Below, in pieces: positions 1-6,247 of a stretch of DNA of 7,382 nucleotides. The position numbers and the translations under genes were made by a program. Numbering within the stretch: position 1 is the stretch's first letter; every line of letters begins with the position of its first letter. The notes under the pieces are model-generated. The model was not told the DNA's origin. It saw only the letters and a list, made by a program, of their open reading frames with translations, and did not search any database. Origin of the DNA: Clostridiales bacterium (GTDB lineage: Bacteria > Bacillota > Clostridia > Lachnospirales > CAG-274); NCBI GenBank assembly GCA_021202835.1, contig JAJQCI010000079.1, positions 11,625 through 19,006 of the forward strand, written 5' to 3'.

Positions 1-2
1 GT

Positions 3-56
3 GTTACGGAAATACCAATCTGTAAGATTGCCGGCTTCACCCACAACGCAATTTAA
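3..56 (+). CDS. possible C-terminal tail of a converging gene (partial, uncertain)
   Basis: Plus-strand frame 3 is open from the window edge to a TAA at 54-56 and encodes 17 residues (V-T-E-I-P-I-C-K-I-A-G-F-T-H-N-A-I). I do not recognise a family. The case for it is context: it would converge on the kinase gene, and the hairpin at 101-144 lies about 45 nt downstream and has A/T tracts on both sides, as a shared bidirectional terminator would. Frame 1 is also open to a TAA at 58-60, so frame choice is weak. It could equally be non-coding. Confidence 0.2.
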   Translation, partial: VTEIPICKIAGFTHNAI

Positions 57-97
57 TTAAAACGTCCGTTCTCATAAAATAATATATTTACAGAAGC

Positions 98-144
98 AAA
101 AAAATATACCTGTCAGGCAGTTATTATGCCGGCAGGTATATTTT
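98..144 (-). terminator. intrinsic terminator after the histidine kinase gene, probably bidirectional
   Basis: The left arm AAAATATACCTG (101-112) is an exact 12-bp inverted repeat of CAGGTATATTTT (133-144). The stem continues inward: after a T-G wobble, a C-G pair and one bulged A, GGCA pairs with TGCC around a 7-nt loop. On the minus strand the hairpin is followed by seven T (104 down to 98), the usual U tract, about 35 nt past the kinase stop. Read on the plus strand the hairpin ends in a T-rich stretch (ATTTTGTTATT), so it could also stop transcription arriving from the left. Confidence 0.85.
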
Positions 145-177
145 GTTATTAAGCGGCCGTATTCCGCTGCCTTATTC

Positions 178-2118
178 TCAAGCCGGCGGAAAGGCTATTT
201 TCACTTTGAAAAGATCTCCGTCTGTTGTTATGTTAAAATCTGCCTTGTTTGCCAAAGTATAGTTTTTGGCAATAGCCAGGCCTAAGCCGTTTCCTTCTGT
301 TGAGCGTGAGCTGTCACCTCTTACAAAGCGCTCCGTCAGCTCGTCAGCATTTACCGAAAGCCTTGTTTTCGATATATTTTTGATTTCGAAGCAGTTTCGG
401 CCCGTTTTTTCCGACACGGTTAAATAAACTCTTGTATTGTCAAGAGAATATTTAAGGCAGTTTTCAACTAAGTTTCCTATTGCTCTTGAAAGCTTTTTTC
501 CGTCGGCGGTTATAAACCTCTCCGAATTTCCGAAATCCGTTATGAACTCCAGCTTCGAGGCCTTTATGTCGGCTTCATATTCAGCCAAAGTCTGGCGCAC
601 AAGCAGACACAGGTCTATTTTTTCGAAGTTCATTTCTTCACTTCCGCTCTGAAGCTTAGCCATATCGAAAAGGTCGGAGGTCAGGCTTTTAAGACGTTTG
701 GCCTTCTCGTGAATTATTTTTGCATATTCGTTTGCTTCGGCAGGGGCCAGCTCCTCTTTGCAGAGAAGCTCCGAAAAATTTATAATCGAAGTAAGGGGAG
801 TCTTTAAGTCGTGGGAAACATTCGTCACCAGCTCCGTTTTCATTCTCTCTGACTTCAGGGCGTTTTCAAGAGAAAGTGTAAGGCCGCCGCCTATTTCATT
901 AAGGCTTTCCGCCGTTTCCTTTAAATATGGTATGGTGACGCCTTCCGTTTTATAATCCGTGTTTCCGCTTTTTATTTCCTCTATGCCCCTTTTGATTTTG
1001 TCTGTCTGATTCAAAAATTTTGCAAAATCAGATAAAAGCAGAAAAAACATTATAAGGGGAATCTCTGCAAGCCATATTTCCGGCTCACGCAGGACTATGG
1101 CAAGGAAGAAAATTACCACGCCCAAAACAACAGTTATTTTGGGAATATAGGCCGAAAGTCCGCCCAGCTTATGCTCCGCAAGAGACACACAGCAGTCTTC
1201 CGCATTTTTCAGCCTCGCCGAGGCTTTCTTTAAAAGGCGGAAAATCAAAAACCTGTTAAGAAAGCTCTTTGTCTTAACGGATTTTACGAGAGACAGCCAT
1301 AAATAAAGAATAAGAGAATATGCAGCCGCCGTTTCTGCCCCGACAAACAGCGCAGCATCATACACGCTGAAGCCCGAATAAAAAAACGTGTCCCATATAA
1401 GAACAAAAAAGCCCAGACCTGCCGAAAATATGAAGGCTCCGGCGGCTATTATAAACTCGCCCCAAACTCTGTCGATAAAACCCGTCTTAATTTCGTCTGT
1501 GCCGTATTTTCTGCCTGCCGTAACAGTTACATAAACAAAGCACAAAACAAATATAACTGCAAGAAAAGGCAGGGAGCGGAGATAACCGTTTACATTGTTT
1601 TTTTCATTCAGCCACCGGGATTTTTCGGCGGAAAAGCCTTCTGTGTCAAAACCTATAAAAAGACTGTCAAGGCCGTTTGTCTGACATATGTATGTGAAAT
1701 AATTATAATTGGGAAAATAATTTTCTCCCGTCAGCGTGTAGGCGTTTGTTTCCGCAGTGTCCTCACTGCTGTCATATAAATAATAAAGTGTAAAACCTCT
1801 GTAAGCCTCTGAAGAGGAGTCGAAGTTTGAAAGCTCATCGCCGTTTCGGCTTATATAATATTTTACTTTTTCGCTGTCAGCGCTTTTAAGCACAGCCGCC
1901 TTTTGTGAATAGCTTTTCTCAAATATTGCATTGTCGAAAAGCTCCATATAATTTTGAATCTCCGAAGAAAAGGCATAGCTTTTTTCATACTCCGTTTCAC
2001 CGAGCCTGAAATCTGCGTTGTCTATGTAAAAAAACATGTACACGCAGGCAAATATGCAGAAAAGCGACAAAGCAAACACGGCAGACTTCGTTATTTTCGA
2101 TAAAAATATTTTTTTCAT
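178..2118 (-). CDS. membrane sensor histidine kinase of a two-component system
   Basis: This 646-residue kinase should autophosphorylate on histidine in response to an envelope signal and pass the phosphate to the regulator encoded just upstream. Residues 12-31 form an N-terminal membrane anchor. A predicted extracytoplasmic region of about 150 residues follows, then hydrophobic segments near 181-200, 221-243, 253-279, 327-344 and 348-366. A linker that may be HAMP-like spans about 367-425. The H box is VSHDLKTPL with phospho-acceptor His436; the N box is NLVEN (549-553); the G2 box is GNGLGLAIA (609-617). The usual DxGxG G1 box is replaced by KNIS (580-583), followed by ERFVRGDSSRS. This pattern recurs in Firmicute VanS-like kinases, so I expect an active enzyme. 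The ATG at 2118 lies 2 nt past the regulator stop, and its ribosome site AAGGTGA is inside the end of the regulator gene, which suggests translational coupling. The signal is unknown. Confidence 0.93.
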   Translation of the reverse strand: MKKIFLSKITKSAVFALSLFCIFACVYMFFYIDNADFRLGETEYEKSYAFSSEIQNYMELFDNAIFEKSYSQKAAVLKSADSEKVKYYISRNGDELSNFDSSSEAYRGFTLYYLYDSSEDTAETNAYTLTGENYFPNYNYFTYICQTNGLDSLFIGFDTEGFSAEKSRWLNEKNNVNGYLRSLPFLAVIFVLCFVYVTVTAGRKYGTDEIKTGFIDRVWGEFIIAAGAFIFSAGLGFFVLIWDTFFYSGFSVYDAALFVGAETAAAYSLILYLWLSLVKSVKTKSFLNRFLIFRLLKKASARLKNAEDCCVSLAEHKLGGLSAYIPKITVVLGVVIFFLAIVLREPEIWLAEIPLIMFFLLLSDFAKFLNQTDKIKRGIEEIKSGNTDYKTEGVTIPYLKETAESLNEIGGGLTLSLENALKSERMKTELVTNVSHDLKTPLTSIINFSELLCKEELAPAEANEYAKIIHEKAKRLKSLTSDLFDMAKLQSGSEEMNFEKIDLCLLVRQTLAEYEADIKASKLEFITDFGNSERFITADGKKLSRAIGNLVENCLKYSLDNTRVYLTVSEKTGRNCFEIKNISKTRLSVNADELTERFVRGDSSRSTEGNGLGLAIAKNYTLANKADFNITTDGDLFKVKIAFPPA

Positions 2119-2120
2119 AA

Positions 2121-2816
2121 TCAGTCACCTTCTATCTTATAGCCTATTCCCCAAACAACCTTTAAATATTTGGGTTCTTTTGGGTTTATTTCTATTTTTT
2201 CTCTTATATGGCGAATGTGAACGGCTATCGAGCTGTCGTTTACCGCCGTTTCGCCTTTCCAAATTTTTTCGTATATCTCCCCTGCCGAAAAAATTTTACC
2301 TTTGTTTTGACAGAGAAGAGTTAATATTTTGTATTCTATGGGTGTGAAGTGCTTTACTTCTCCGTCAACCGTCACTCTTTTGGCCTCTGTGTCTACGGTG
2401 ATTCCCCCTATTATAATAAGCTTCTCCGTTTTTTCAATGGAGCCAAGATAAGTATATCTTCGGAGGTGTGATCTGACTCTGGCCATAAGCTCCGAAGGGT
2501 CAAAGGGCTTTGTAACATAGTCGTCGGCTCCGGCGGTTAAGCCCAGAATTTTATCGCTGTTTTCAGACTTTGCACTTAACAAAATTATGGGAATGTTCTT
2601 TTTCTCCCTTATTTTCAAAAGAGCCTGAATTCCGTCTGTCTCCGGCATCATTACATCCAAAATCATAATGTGAATTTCCTTTTCCATAACGGCCTCAACA
2701 GCTTCTCTGCCATTATAGGCCCTGAAAACATTATATCCCTCCCCTTTTAAAAAAATCGAAATGCTTTCAACGATTTCCCTGTCATCGTCAACCGTAAGTA
2801 CGTTGTAACCGTTCAT
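2121..2816 (-). CDS. OmpR/PhoB-family response regulator (VanR-like)
   Basis: This 231-residue DNA-binding regulator should be the partner of the adjacent kinase. The receiver domain (about 1-118) carries the acidic pair Asp10/Asp11, phospho-acceptor Asp54 in LDVMMPETDG, switch Ser81 in LLSAK, and Tyr100/Lys103 in DDYVTKPF. The winged-helix output domain (about 135-229) shows FTPIEYKILTLL, a recognition-helix region with VNDSSIAVHIRHIREKI, and the closing KVVWGIGYKIE typical of the family. I chose the ATG at 2816. It follows AAAGGAGG (2831-2824) with 7 nt spacing, whereas the longer frame opening at 2834 begins immediately before that ribosome site and close to or upstream of the expected transcript start. 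The 11-bp-phased repeats in the promoter suggest autoregulation, which is inference. The regulon is unknown. Confidence 0.95.
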   Translation of the reverse strand: MNGYNVLTVDDDREIVESISIFLKGEGYNVFRAYNGREAVEAVMEKEIHIMILDVMMPETDGIQALLKIREKKNIPIILLSAKSENSDKILGLTAGADDYVTKPFDPSELMARVRSHLRRYTYLGSIEKTEKLIIIGGITVDTEAKRVTVDGEVKHFTPIEYKILTLLCQNKGKIFSAGEIYEKIWKGETAVNDSSIAVHIRHIREKIEINPKEPKYLKVVWGIGYKIEGD

Positions 2817-2831
2817 GCTTTTTCCTCCTTT

Positions 2832-2867
2832 CATCTTTATTATAGAGCGTAAATCTTTTAAAAAAGT
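2832..2867 (-). promoter_or_regulatory. promoter of the regulator-kinase operon
   Basis: On the minus strand a perfect -10 hexamer TATAAT occupies 2844-2839. At 17 bp spacing the -35 position (2867-2862) reads ACTTTT, a poor match to TTGACA, which suggests dependence on an activator. The expected start of transcription is near 2832. That leaves a leader of only about 16 nt, with the ribosome site AAAGGAGG at its very beginning. This geometry also supports translation starting at 2816. Confidence 0.6.
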
Positions 2868-2894
2868 TCATAAAATCTTTAAGAATTTTTTAAG
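2851..2894 (-). repeat. four 11-bp-phased AT-rich repeats, candidate operator for an OmpR-type regulator
   Basis: Written on the plus strand, consecutive 11-mers are AAATCTTTTAA (2851), AAAAGTTCATA (2862), AAATCTTTAAG (2873) and AATTTTTTAAG (2884). Units 1 and 3 share their first eight bases exactly, 22 bp apart. TTTAAGA recurs exactly 11 bp apart at 2878 and 2889. Unit 2 is divergent. OmpR/PhoB-family proteins commonly bind tandem direct repeats with about one helical turn spacing overlapping a weak -35, and this array covers the -35 position. Binding by the regulator encoded just downstream is inference, and AT richness alone could give some of the similarity. Confidence 0.45.
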
Positions 2895-2897
2895 ATT

Positions 2898-2939
2898 AAA
2901 AAGGCCCGGATATCTTTCCCAAAAAGCGAAAGTCCGGGC
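2898..2939 (-). terminator. intrinsic terminator of the arg operon
   Basis: GCCCGGA (2904-2910) is an exact inverted repeat of TCCGGGC (2933-2939). The stem extends with CTTTC (2914-2918) pairing with GAAAG (2928-2932) past a 3-nt TAT bulge. Read on the minus strand, the hairpin is followed by CTTTTT (five T at 2902-2898). It begins about 20 nt past the argD stop. There is no T run on the plus-strand side, so it appears to work in one direction. It separates the arg genes from the regulator-kinase pair. Confidence 0.9.
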
Positions 2940-2959
2940 ATATATCATAAAAATATTTA

Positions 2960-4135
2960 TCAAAGGTTGTTATCCTTCAAAGCCTTGTCCAAAATTGTCA
3001 TTGCCTCGTCGATGTGCTTCTTTTCCGCAATAAGAGCAGGCACAAAACGTATGATGTGTGTTCCTGCGTTTGCAAGAAGAAGGCCGTTTTCTATGGCGGA
3101 GGAAATCACAGGCGAAACAGCCGTGTTAAGCTCAGCTCCCTGCATGTAGCCTATGCCTCTTACGTCAACAATGGCCGGGTGTGTTTTCGCCAGTTCTTTA
3201 AGAGCCGCCGTAAGGTAGGGGCCATTTTCCTTTACGTTATTCAAAACTCCGCCGTTCAATGTGTCGAAAACAACGTTGGCACAGCTTGTTACCATAGGGT
3301 TGCCGCCGAAGGTTGAAGCGTGGTCGCCGGGTTTAAAGTTTTGGGCAAAGTCCTCCTTTGCAAGCATAGCCCCCATGGGAAGGCCCCCGGCTATGCCCTT
3401 TGCCATACAAACAGCGTCGGGAACAACGCCGAAGGTTTGATAAGCAAAGTAGGTTCCCAAACGTCCGCAGCCGCACTGAACCTCATCGAAAACAAGTTTA
3501 ATGTCGTTTTCGTCACAAAGCGCTCTTACGGCAGTCAAAAATTCCTTCGTGGCTGGGTGAATTCCCCCCTCGCCCTGAAGAGGTTCAAGAAGAATTCCGC
3601 AGGTTTGGGGCGTAACAGCCGCCTTTACAGACTCAATGTCGTTAAATTTGGCATATTTAATATGGGGAAGCATATCACCGAAGCCCTCCTGATAGTGGGT
3701 TTGGCCCGTTGCTGTTACGGCGCCGAAGGTTCTTCCGTGGAAGGAATGCTCCATTGTTATGATTTCCTGTCTGCCTGTTTTAAAGCCGTGCTTACGGCAG
3801 AGCTTAAGGCCGGCTTCTATGGCCTCCGCCCCTGAGTTGCAGAAAAACGCTCTGTCAAAATCTCCTGCGTTAACAAGCTTTTCGGCTATATCGGCCATTG
3901 GCTTCGTCCAGTAAAGGTTTGAACAGTGTATAAGCTTTTTAGCCTGATTTGCTATGTTTTCGGCAAGAGCCGGGTAGTTGTGACCCAGACAGTTTACGGC
4001 TATACCTCCTAAAAAGTCAAGATATTTTTTTCCGTCTTCGTCATAAACATACATACCATCCCCATGGTCAAGAGCAAGAGGAAAACGGTTGTATGTGTTC
4101 ATAACATATTTTTTGCCTTTTTCTATTGTCGTCAT
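2960..4135 (-). CDS. argD: acetylornithine aminotransferase
   Basis: This cytoplasmic, PLP-dependent class III aminotransferase has 391 residues, normal for the family. It interconverts N-acetylglutamate semialdehyde plus glutamate and N2-acetylornithine plus 2-oxoglutarate. Visible landmarks are NSGAEAIE (100-107, phosphate binding), FHGRT (132-136), the cofactor-ring aspartate in FDEVQCGCGR (Asp217), the Schiff-base lysine in AKGIAGGLPMGA (Lys246), STFGGNP (274-280), and a late arginine in RFVPAL (Arg363). The ATG at 4135 is 6 nt past the argB stop and uses GAGGGG at the end of argB as ribosome site. It gives the usual family start, with KGKKYVMNTYNRFP soon after. ArgD enzymes can also act on succinyl-diaminopimelate precursors; the sequence cannot settle that, but the arg cluster favours the arginine role. 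Confidence 0.96.
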   Translation of the reverse strand: MTTIEKGKKYVMNTYNRFPLALDHGDGMYVYDEDGKKYLDFLGGIAVNCLGHNYPALAENIANQAKKLIHCSNLYWTKPMADIAEKLVNAGDFDRAFFCNSGAEAIEAGLKLCRKHGFKTGRQEIITMEHSFHGRTFGAVTATGQTHYQEGFGDMLPHIKYAKFNDIESVKAAVTPQTCGILLEPLQGEGGIHPATKEFLTAVRALCDENDIKLVFDEVQCGCGRLGTYFAYQTFGVVPDAVCMAKGIAGGLPMGAMLAKEDFAQNFKPGDHASTFGGNPMVTSCANVVFDTLNGGVLNNVKENGPYLTAALKELAKTHPAIVDVRGIGYMQGAELNTAVSPVISSAIENGLLLANAGTHIIRFVPALIAEKKHIDEAMTILDKALKDNNL

Positions 4136-4141
4136 AATTTT

Positions 4142-5020
4142 TTACCCCTCTATAAGTGTTCCAACGCCCCGTTTTGTAAATATTTCCAAAAGAAGGCAGT
4201 GTTCTATTCTTCCGTCTATAATGTGCACATGTGAAACTCCGGCTTCAACCCCGGCTATACAGCAGTTTATCTTAGGCAGCATTCCGCCGCTTATTGTTCC
4301 GTCGGCTATCATAGCCCTTACCTCATCTGCGTGAATAATGGAGAGTATGCTGTCAGGGTTGTTTACGTCCTCCAAAAGCCCGGGAACATCTGTTATGAAA
4401 ACAAGCTTTTCGGCCTTTAAAGCCCCGGCAACAGCAACAGCGGCATAGTCGGCGTTTATGTTGTAGCTTTTGTTGTCGTCGATGCCTACCCCTATGGGGG
4501 AAATAACGGGAACGAAGTCGTTATCCAAGAGTGTTCTTATAAGCTCGGTGTTAACTTCGGCAACCTCTCCAACCTGACCTATATCCTCACCGTTTGAAAG
4601 CATTTTTGTACACTGGAGCAGGTTAGCGTCCTTGCCGCAGAGCCCTACGGCGTTTATGCCGTGCTGACAGAGGTCAGAGGCTATGTTTTTGTTAAGCTTT
4701 CCTGCCAAAACCATCTGAACGGTTTCCATTGTGGCTTCGTCGGTTACTCTCAGGCCGTTTTTGAACTCCGACTTTATGTTAAGCCTTTCCAGCATTCTGT
4801 TTATGTCTTTGCCGCCGCCGTGAACAAGAACAGGCTTGAAGCCTACATATTTCATAAGGGCAATATCCTTAATAAGAGAGTTTTTAACCTCTTCGTTTAC
4901 CAAAGCGGCACCGCCGTATTTTATGACAACGGTTATGCCGTTAAACTCTTTTATATAAGGGAGAGCCTCTGTAAGAATGTCGGCTTTCTTTATTTCCTTT
5001 TTGAACAAATTGTCATTCAT
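4142..5020 (-). CDS. argB: acetylglutamate kinase
   Basis: This 292-residue amino-acid kinase family enzyme phosphorylates N-acetylglutamate with ATP, the second step of the acetylated arginine pathway. Landmarks are KYGGAAL with Lys34, VHGGGKDINRML (66-77), NGLRVTD (88-94, substrate-binding Arg91), YNINADYAA (186-194), FITDVPGLLED (208-218) and GGMLPK (245-250). Its N-terminal helix (about 11-26, before the first strand) and its GVGTLI C-terminus resemble hexameric, arginine-inhibited kinases, so feedback control by arginine is likely but inferred. The ATG at 5020 follows AAGGAG with 8 nt spacing; that ribosome site overlaps the argJ stop 12 nt upstream, which suggests coupled translation. 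Confidence 0.96.
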   Translation of the reverse strand: MNDNLFKKEIKKADILTEALPYIKEFNGITVVIKYGGAALVNEEVKNSLIKDIALMKYVGFKPVLVHGGGKDINRMLERLNIKSEFKNGLRVTDEATMETVQMVLAGKLNKNIASDLCQHGINAVGLCGKDANLLQCTKMLSNGEDIGQVGEVAEVNTELIRTLLDNDFVPVISPIGVGIDDNKSYNINADYAAVAVAGALKAEKLVFITDVPGLLEDVNNPDSILSIIHADEVRAMIADGTISGGMLPKINCCIAGVEAGVSHVHIIDGRIEHCLLLEIFTKRGVGTLIEG

Positions 5021-5032
5021 GTTTACATCTCC

Positions 5033-6247
5033 TTAAGAGCGATAGTCGCCGTTTATTTTAACATAGTCATATGTTAAGTCACAGCCCCAGGCCGTGGCCT
5101 CGAATTCGCCGCAGTCTGCATTAATTTCAACAATAATCTTGTTGGGAGTAAGAACCTTTTTAGCCACATCCTCATCAAAAACAATGGGCTTTCCCTTTTC
5201 CATAACGTCTATGCTTCCGTTTTCCGAAACAAATGTAAGCGAAACCTTATCGGGCTCAAAATCAGCCCCCGAATAGCCCATAGCGCAGAGGGCCCTGCCC
5301 CAGTTGGCGTCACTTCCGAAAATTGCCGCCTTGAAAAGGTTTGAGCTAACTACGCTTCTGGCCATTGTTCTGGCGTCATTCTTTGTTTTGGCGTTGTAAA
5401 CATGGGTTTCAATAAGCCTTGTGGCGCCTTCGCCGTCCTTTGCGCACATAACCGCCAGAGTTTTATTTATATAGAAGAGAGCCTCGAAAAATTTATTATA
5501 TTCTTCCGTGTCTTCCTTTATTTCTTCGTTTTCCGCCATACCGTTTGCAAGCACCATTACAGTGTCGTTTGTAGACATATCTCCGTCTACGCTTATCATA
5601 TTAAAGCTGTCAATAACAGCGGCTGAAAGCGCCTTTTGAAGCGTTTCAGAGGAAATGACTGCATCAGTTGTTATAAAACAGAGCATGGTGGCCATATTGG
5701 GGTTAATCATACCCGAGCCCTTAGCCATTCCGGCACGGGTAACGGTTTTTCCGCTTATTTCAATCTGAACACAGGCCGTCTTTTTAACCGTGTCTGTGGT
5801 CATAATAGCTTCGGCTGCGGCTTCTCCGCTTTCGAAACCGGCCCCCAGTTCGCCGAAGCAGGCTTTAACGCCGTCCTCTATAATATCCATAGGCAGGTTT
5901 ACCCCAATAACTCCCGTTGAAGCCACAAGAATGTTTTCGCTTTTACAGCCGCAGAGCTCCGCCATTATTTCCGCTGTTTTTTCGGCGTCCTTATATCCCT
6001 GTTCGCCTGTGCAGGCGTTTGCGTTTCCGCTGTTTGCCACAATTCCCAAAACAGGGTTTTTAACGGTTTTCATATCATAAACAACGGGTGCTGCCTTAAC
6101 GATGTTGGTTGTAAAACAGCCTGCCGCAGAACAAAGCTTTTCGCTTTTTATAAGGGCCATATCCTTTTTAAGCTTTTTAAGGCCGGAGTGAATTCCGGCT
6201 GCATAAAAGCCCTTGGGTGAAGTTACGTTTCCGTTTATAATTTTCAT
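5033..6247 (-). CDS. argJ: glutamate N-acetyltransferase / ornithine acetyltransferase (self-processing)
   Basis: ArgJ moves the acetyl group from acetylornithine to glutamate, regenerating acetylglutamate and releasing ornithine. The 404-residue product has normal length. AKGSGMINPNMATML holds the self-cleavage site Ala186-Thr187, where Thr187 becomes the N-terminal nucleophile of the beta chain. VASTGVIG provides the oxyanion-hole Thr111-Gly112. The end DLTYDYVKINGDYRS is typical. The start at 6247 follows AAGGAG (6262-6257) with 9 nt spacing and gives the family-like opening MKIINGNVTSPKGF. The ATG two codons earlier (6253) has only 3 nt spacing. As written, the frame is continuous with argC upstream. 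Without argA in view, a bifunctional enzyme also using acetyl-CoA is possible but cannot be told from sequence. Confidence 0.95.
   Translation of the reverse strand: MKIINGNVTSPKGFYAAGIHSGLKKLKKDMALIKSEKLCSAAGCFTTNIVKAAPVVYDMKTVKNPVLGIVANSGNANACTGEQGYKDAEKTAEIMAELCGCKSENILVASTGVIGVNLPMDIIEDGVKACFGELGAGFESGEAAAEAIMTTDTVKKTACVQIEISGKTVTRAGMAKGSGMINPNMATMLCFITTDAVISSETLQKALSAAVIDSFNMISVDGDMSTNDTVMVLANGMAENEEIKEDTEEYNKFFEALFYINKTLAVMCAKDGEGATRLIETHVYNAKTKNDARTMARSVVSSNLFKAAIFGSDANWGRALCAMGYSGADFEPDKVSLTFVSENGSIDVMEKGKPIVFDEDVAKKVLTPNKIIVEINADCGEFEATAWGCDLTYDYVKINGDYRS

Noticed and set aside
2036..2347. 103-codon plus-strand open frame across the regulator/kinase junction
   Set aside because: It is antisense to two well-supported coding ends and is rich in Phe/Leu simply because it is the complement of Lys/Glu-rich coding sequence.
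2817..2834. N-terminal extension MKGGKS on the response regulator
   Set aside because: The extension begins directly before the ribosome binding site and close to or upstream of the likely transcript start. The family normally begins just before the first beta strand, as with the ATG at 2816.
2904..2939. G+C hairpin before the regulator gene considered as a riboswitch or attenuator of that gene
   Set aside because: It lies upstream of the regulator's promoter and directly after argD, with a U tract in the minus direction, so it fits a simple terminator of the arg operon.
3320..3835. 171-codon plus-strand open frame
   Set aside because: It lies wholly antisense to argD, whose motifs are unmistakable. 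The translation resembles no family, and no ribosome site or promoter marks it.
4661..5077. 138-codon plus-strand open frame
   Set aside because: It is antisense to argB and runs into the argB-argJ junction; the apparent protein is an echo of argB codon structure.
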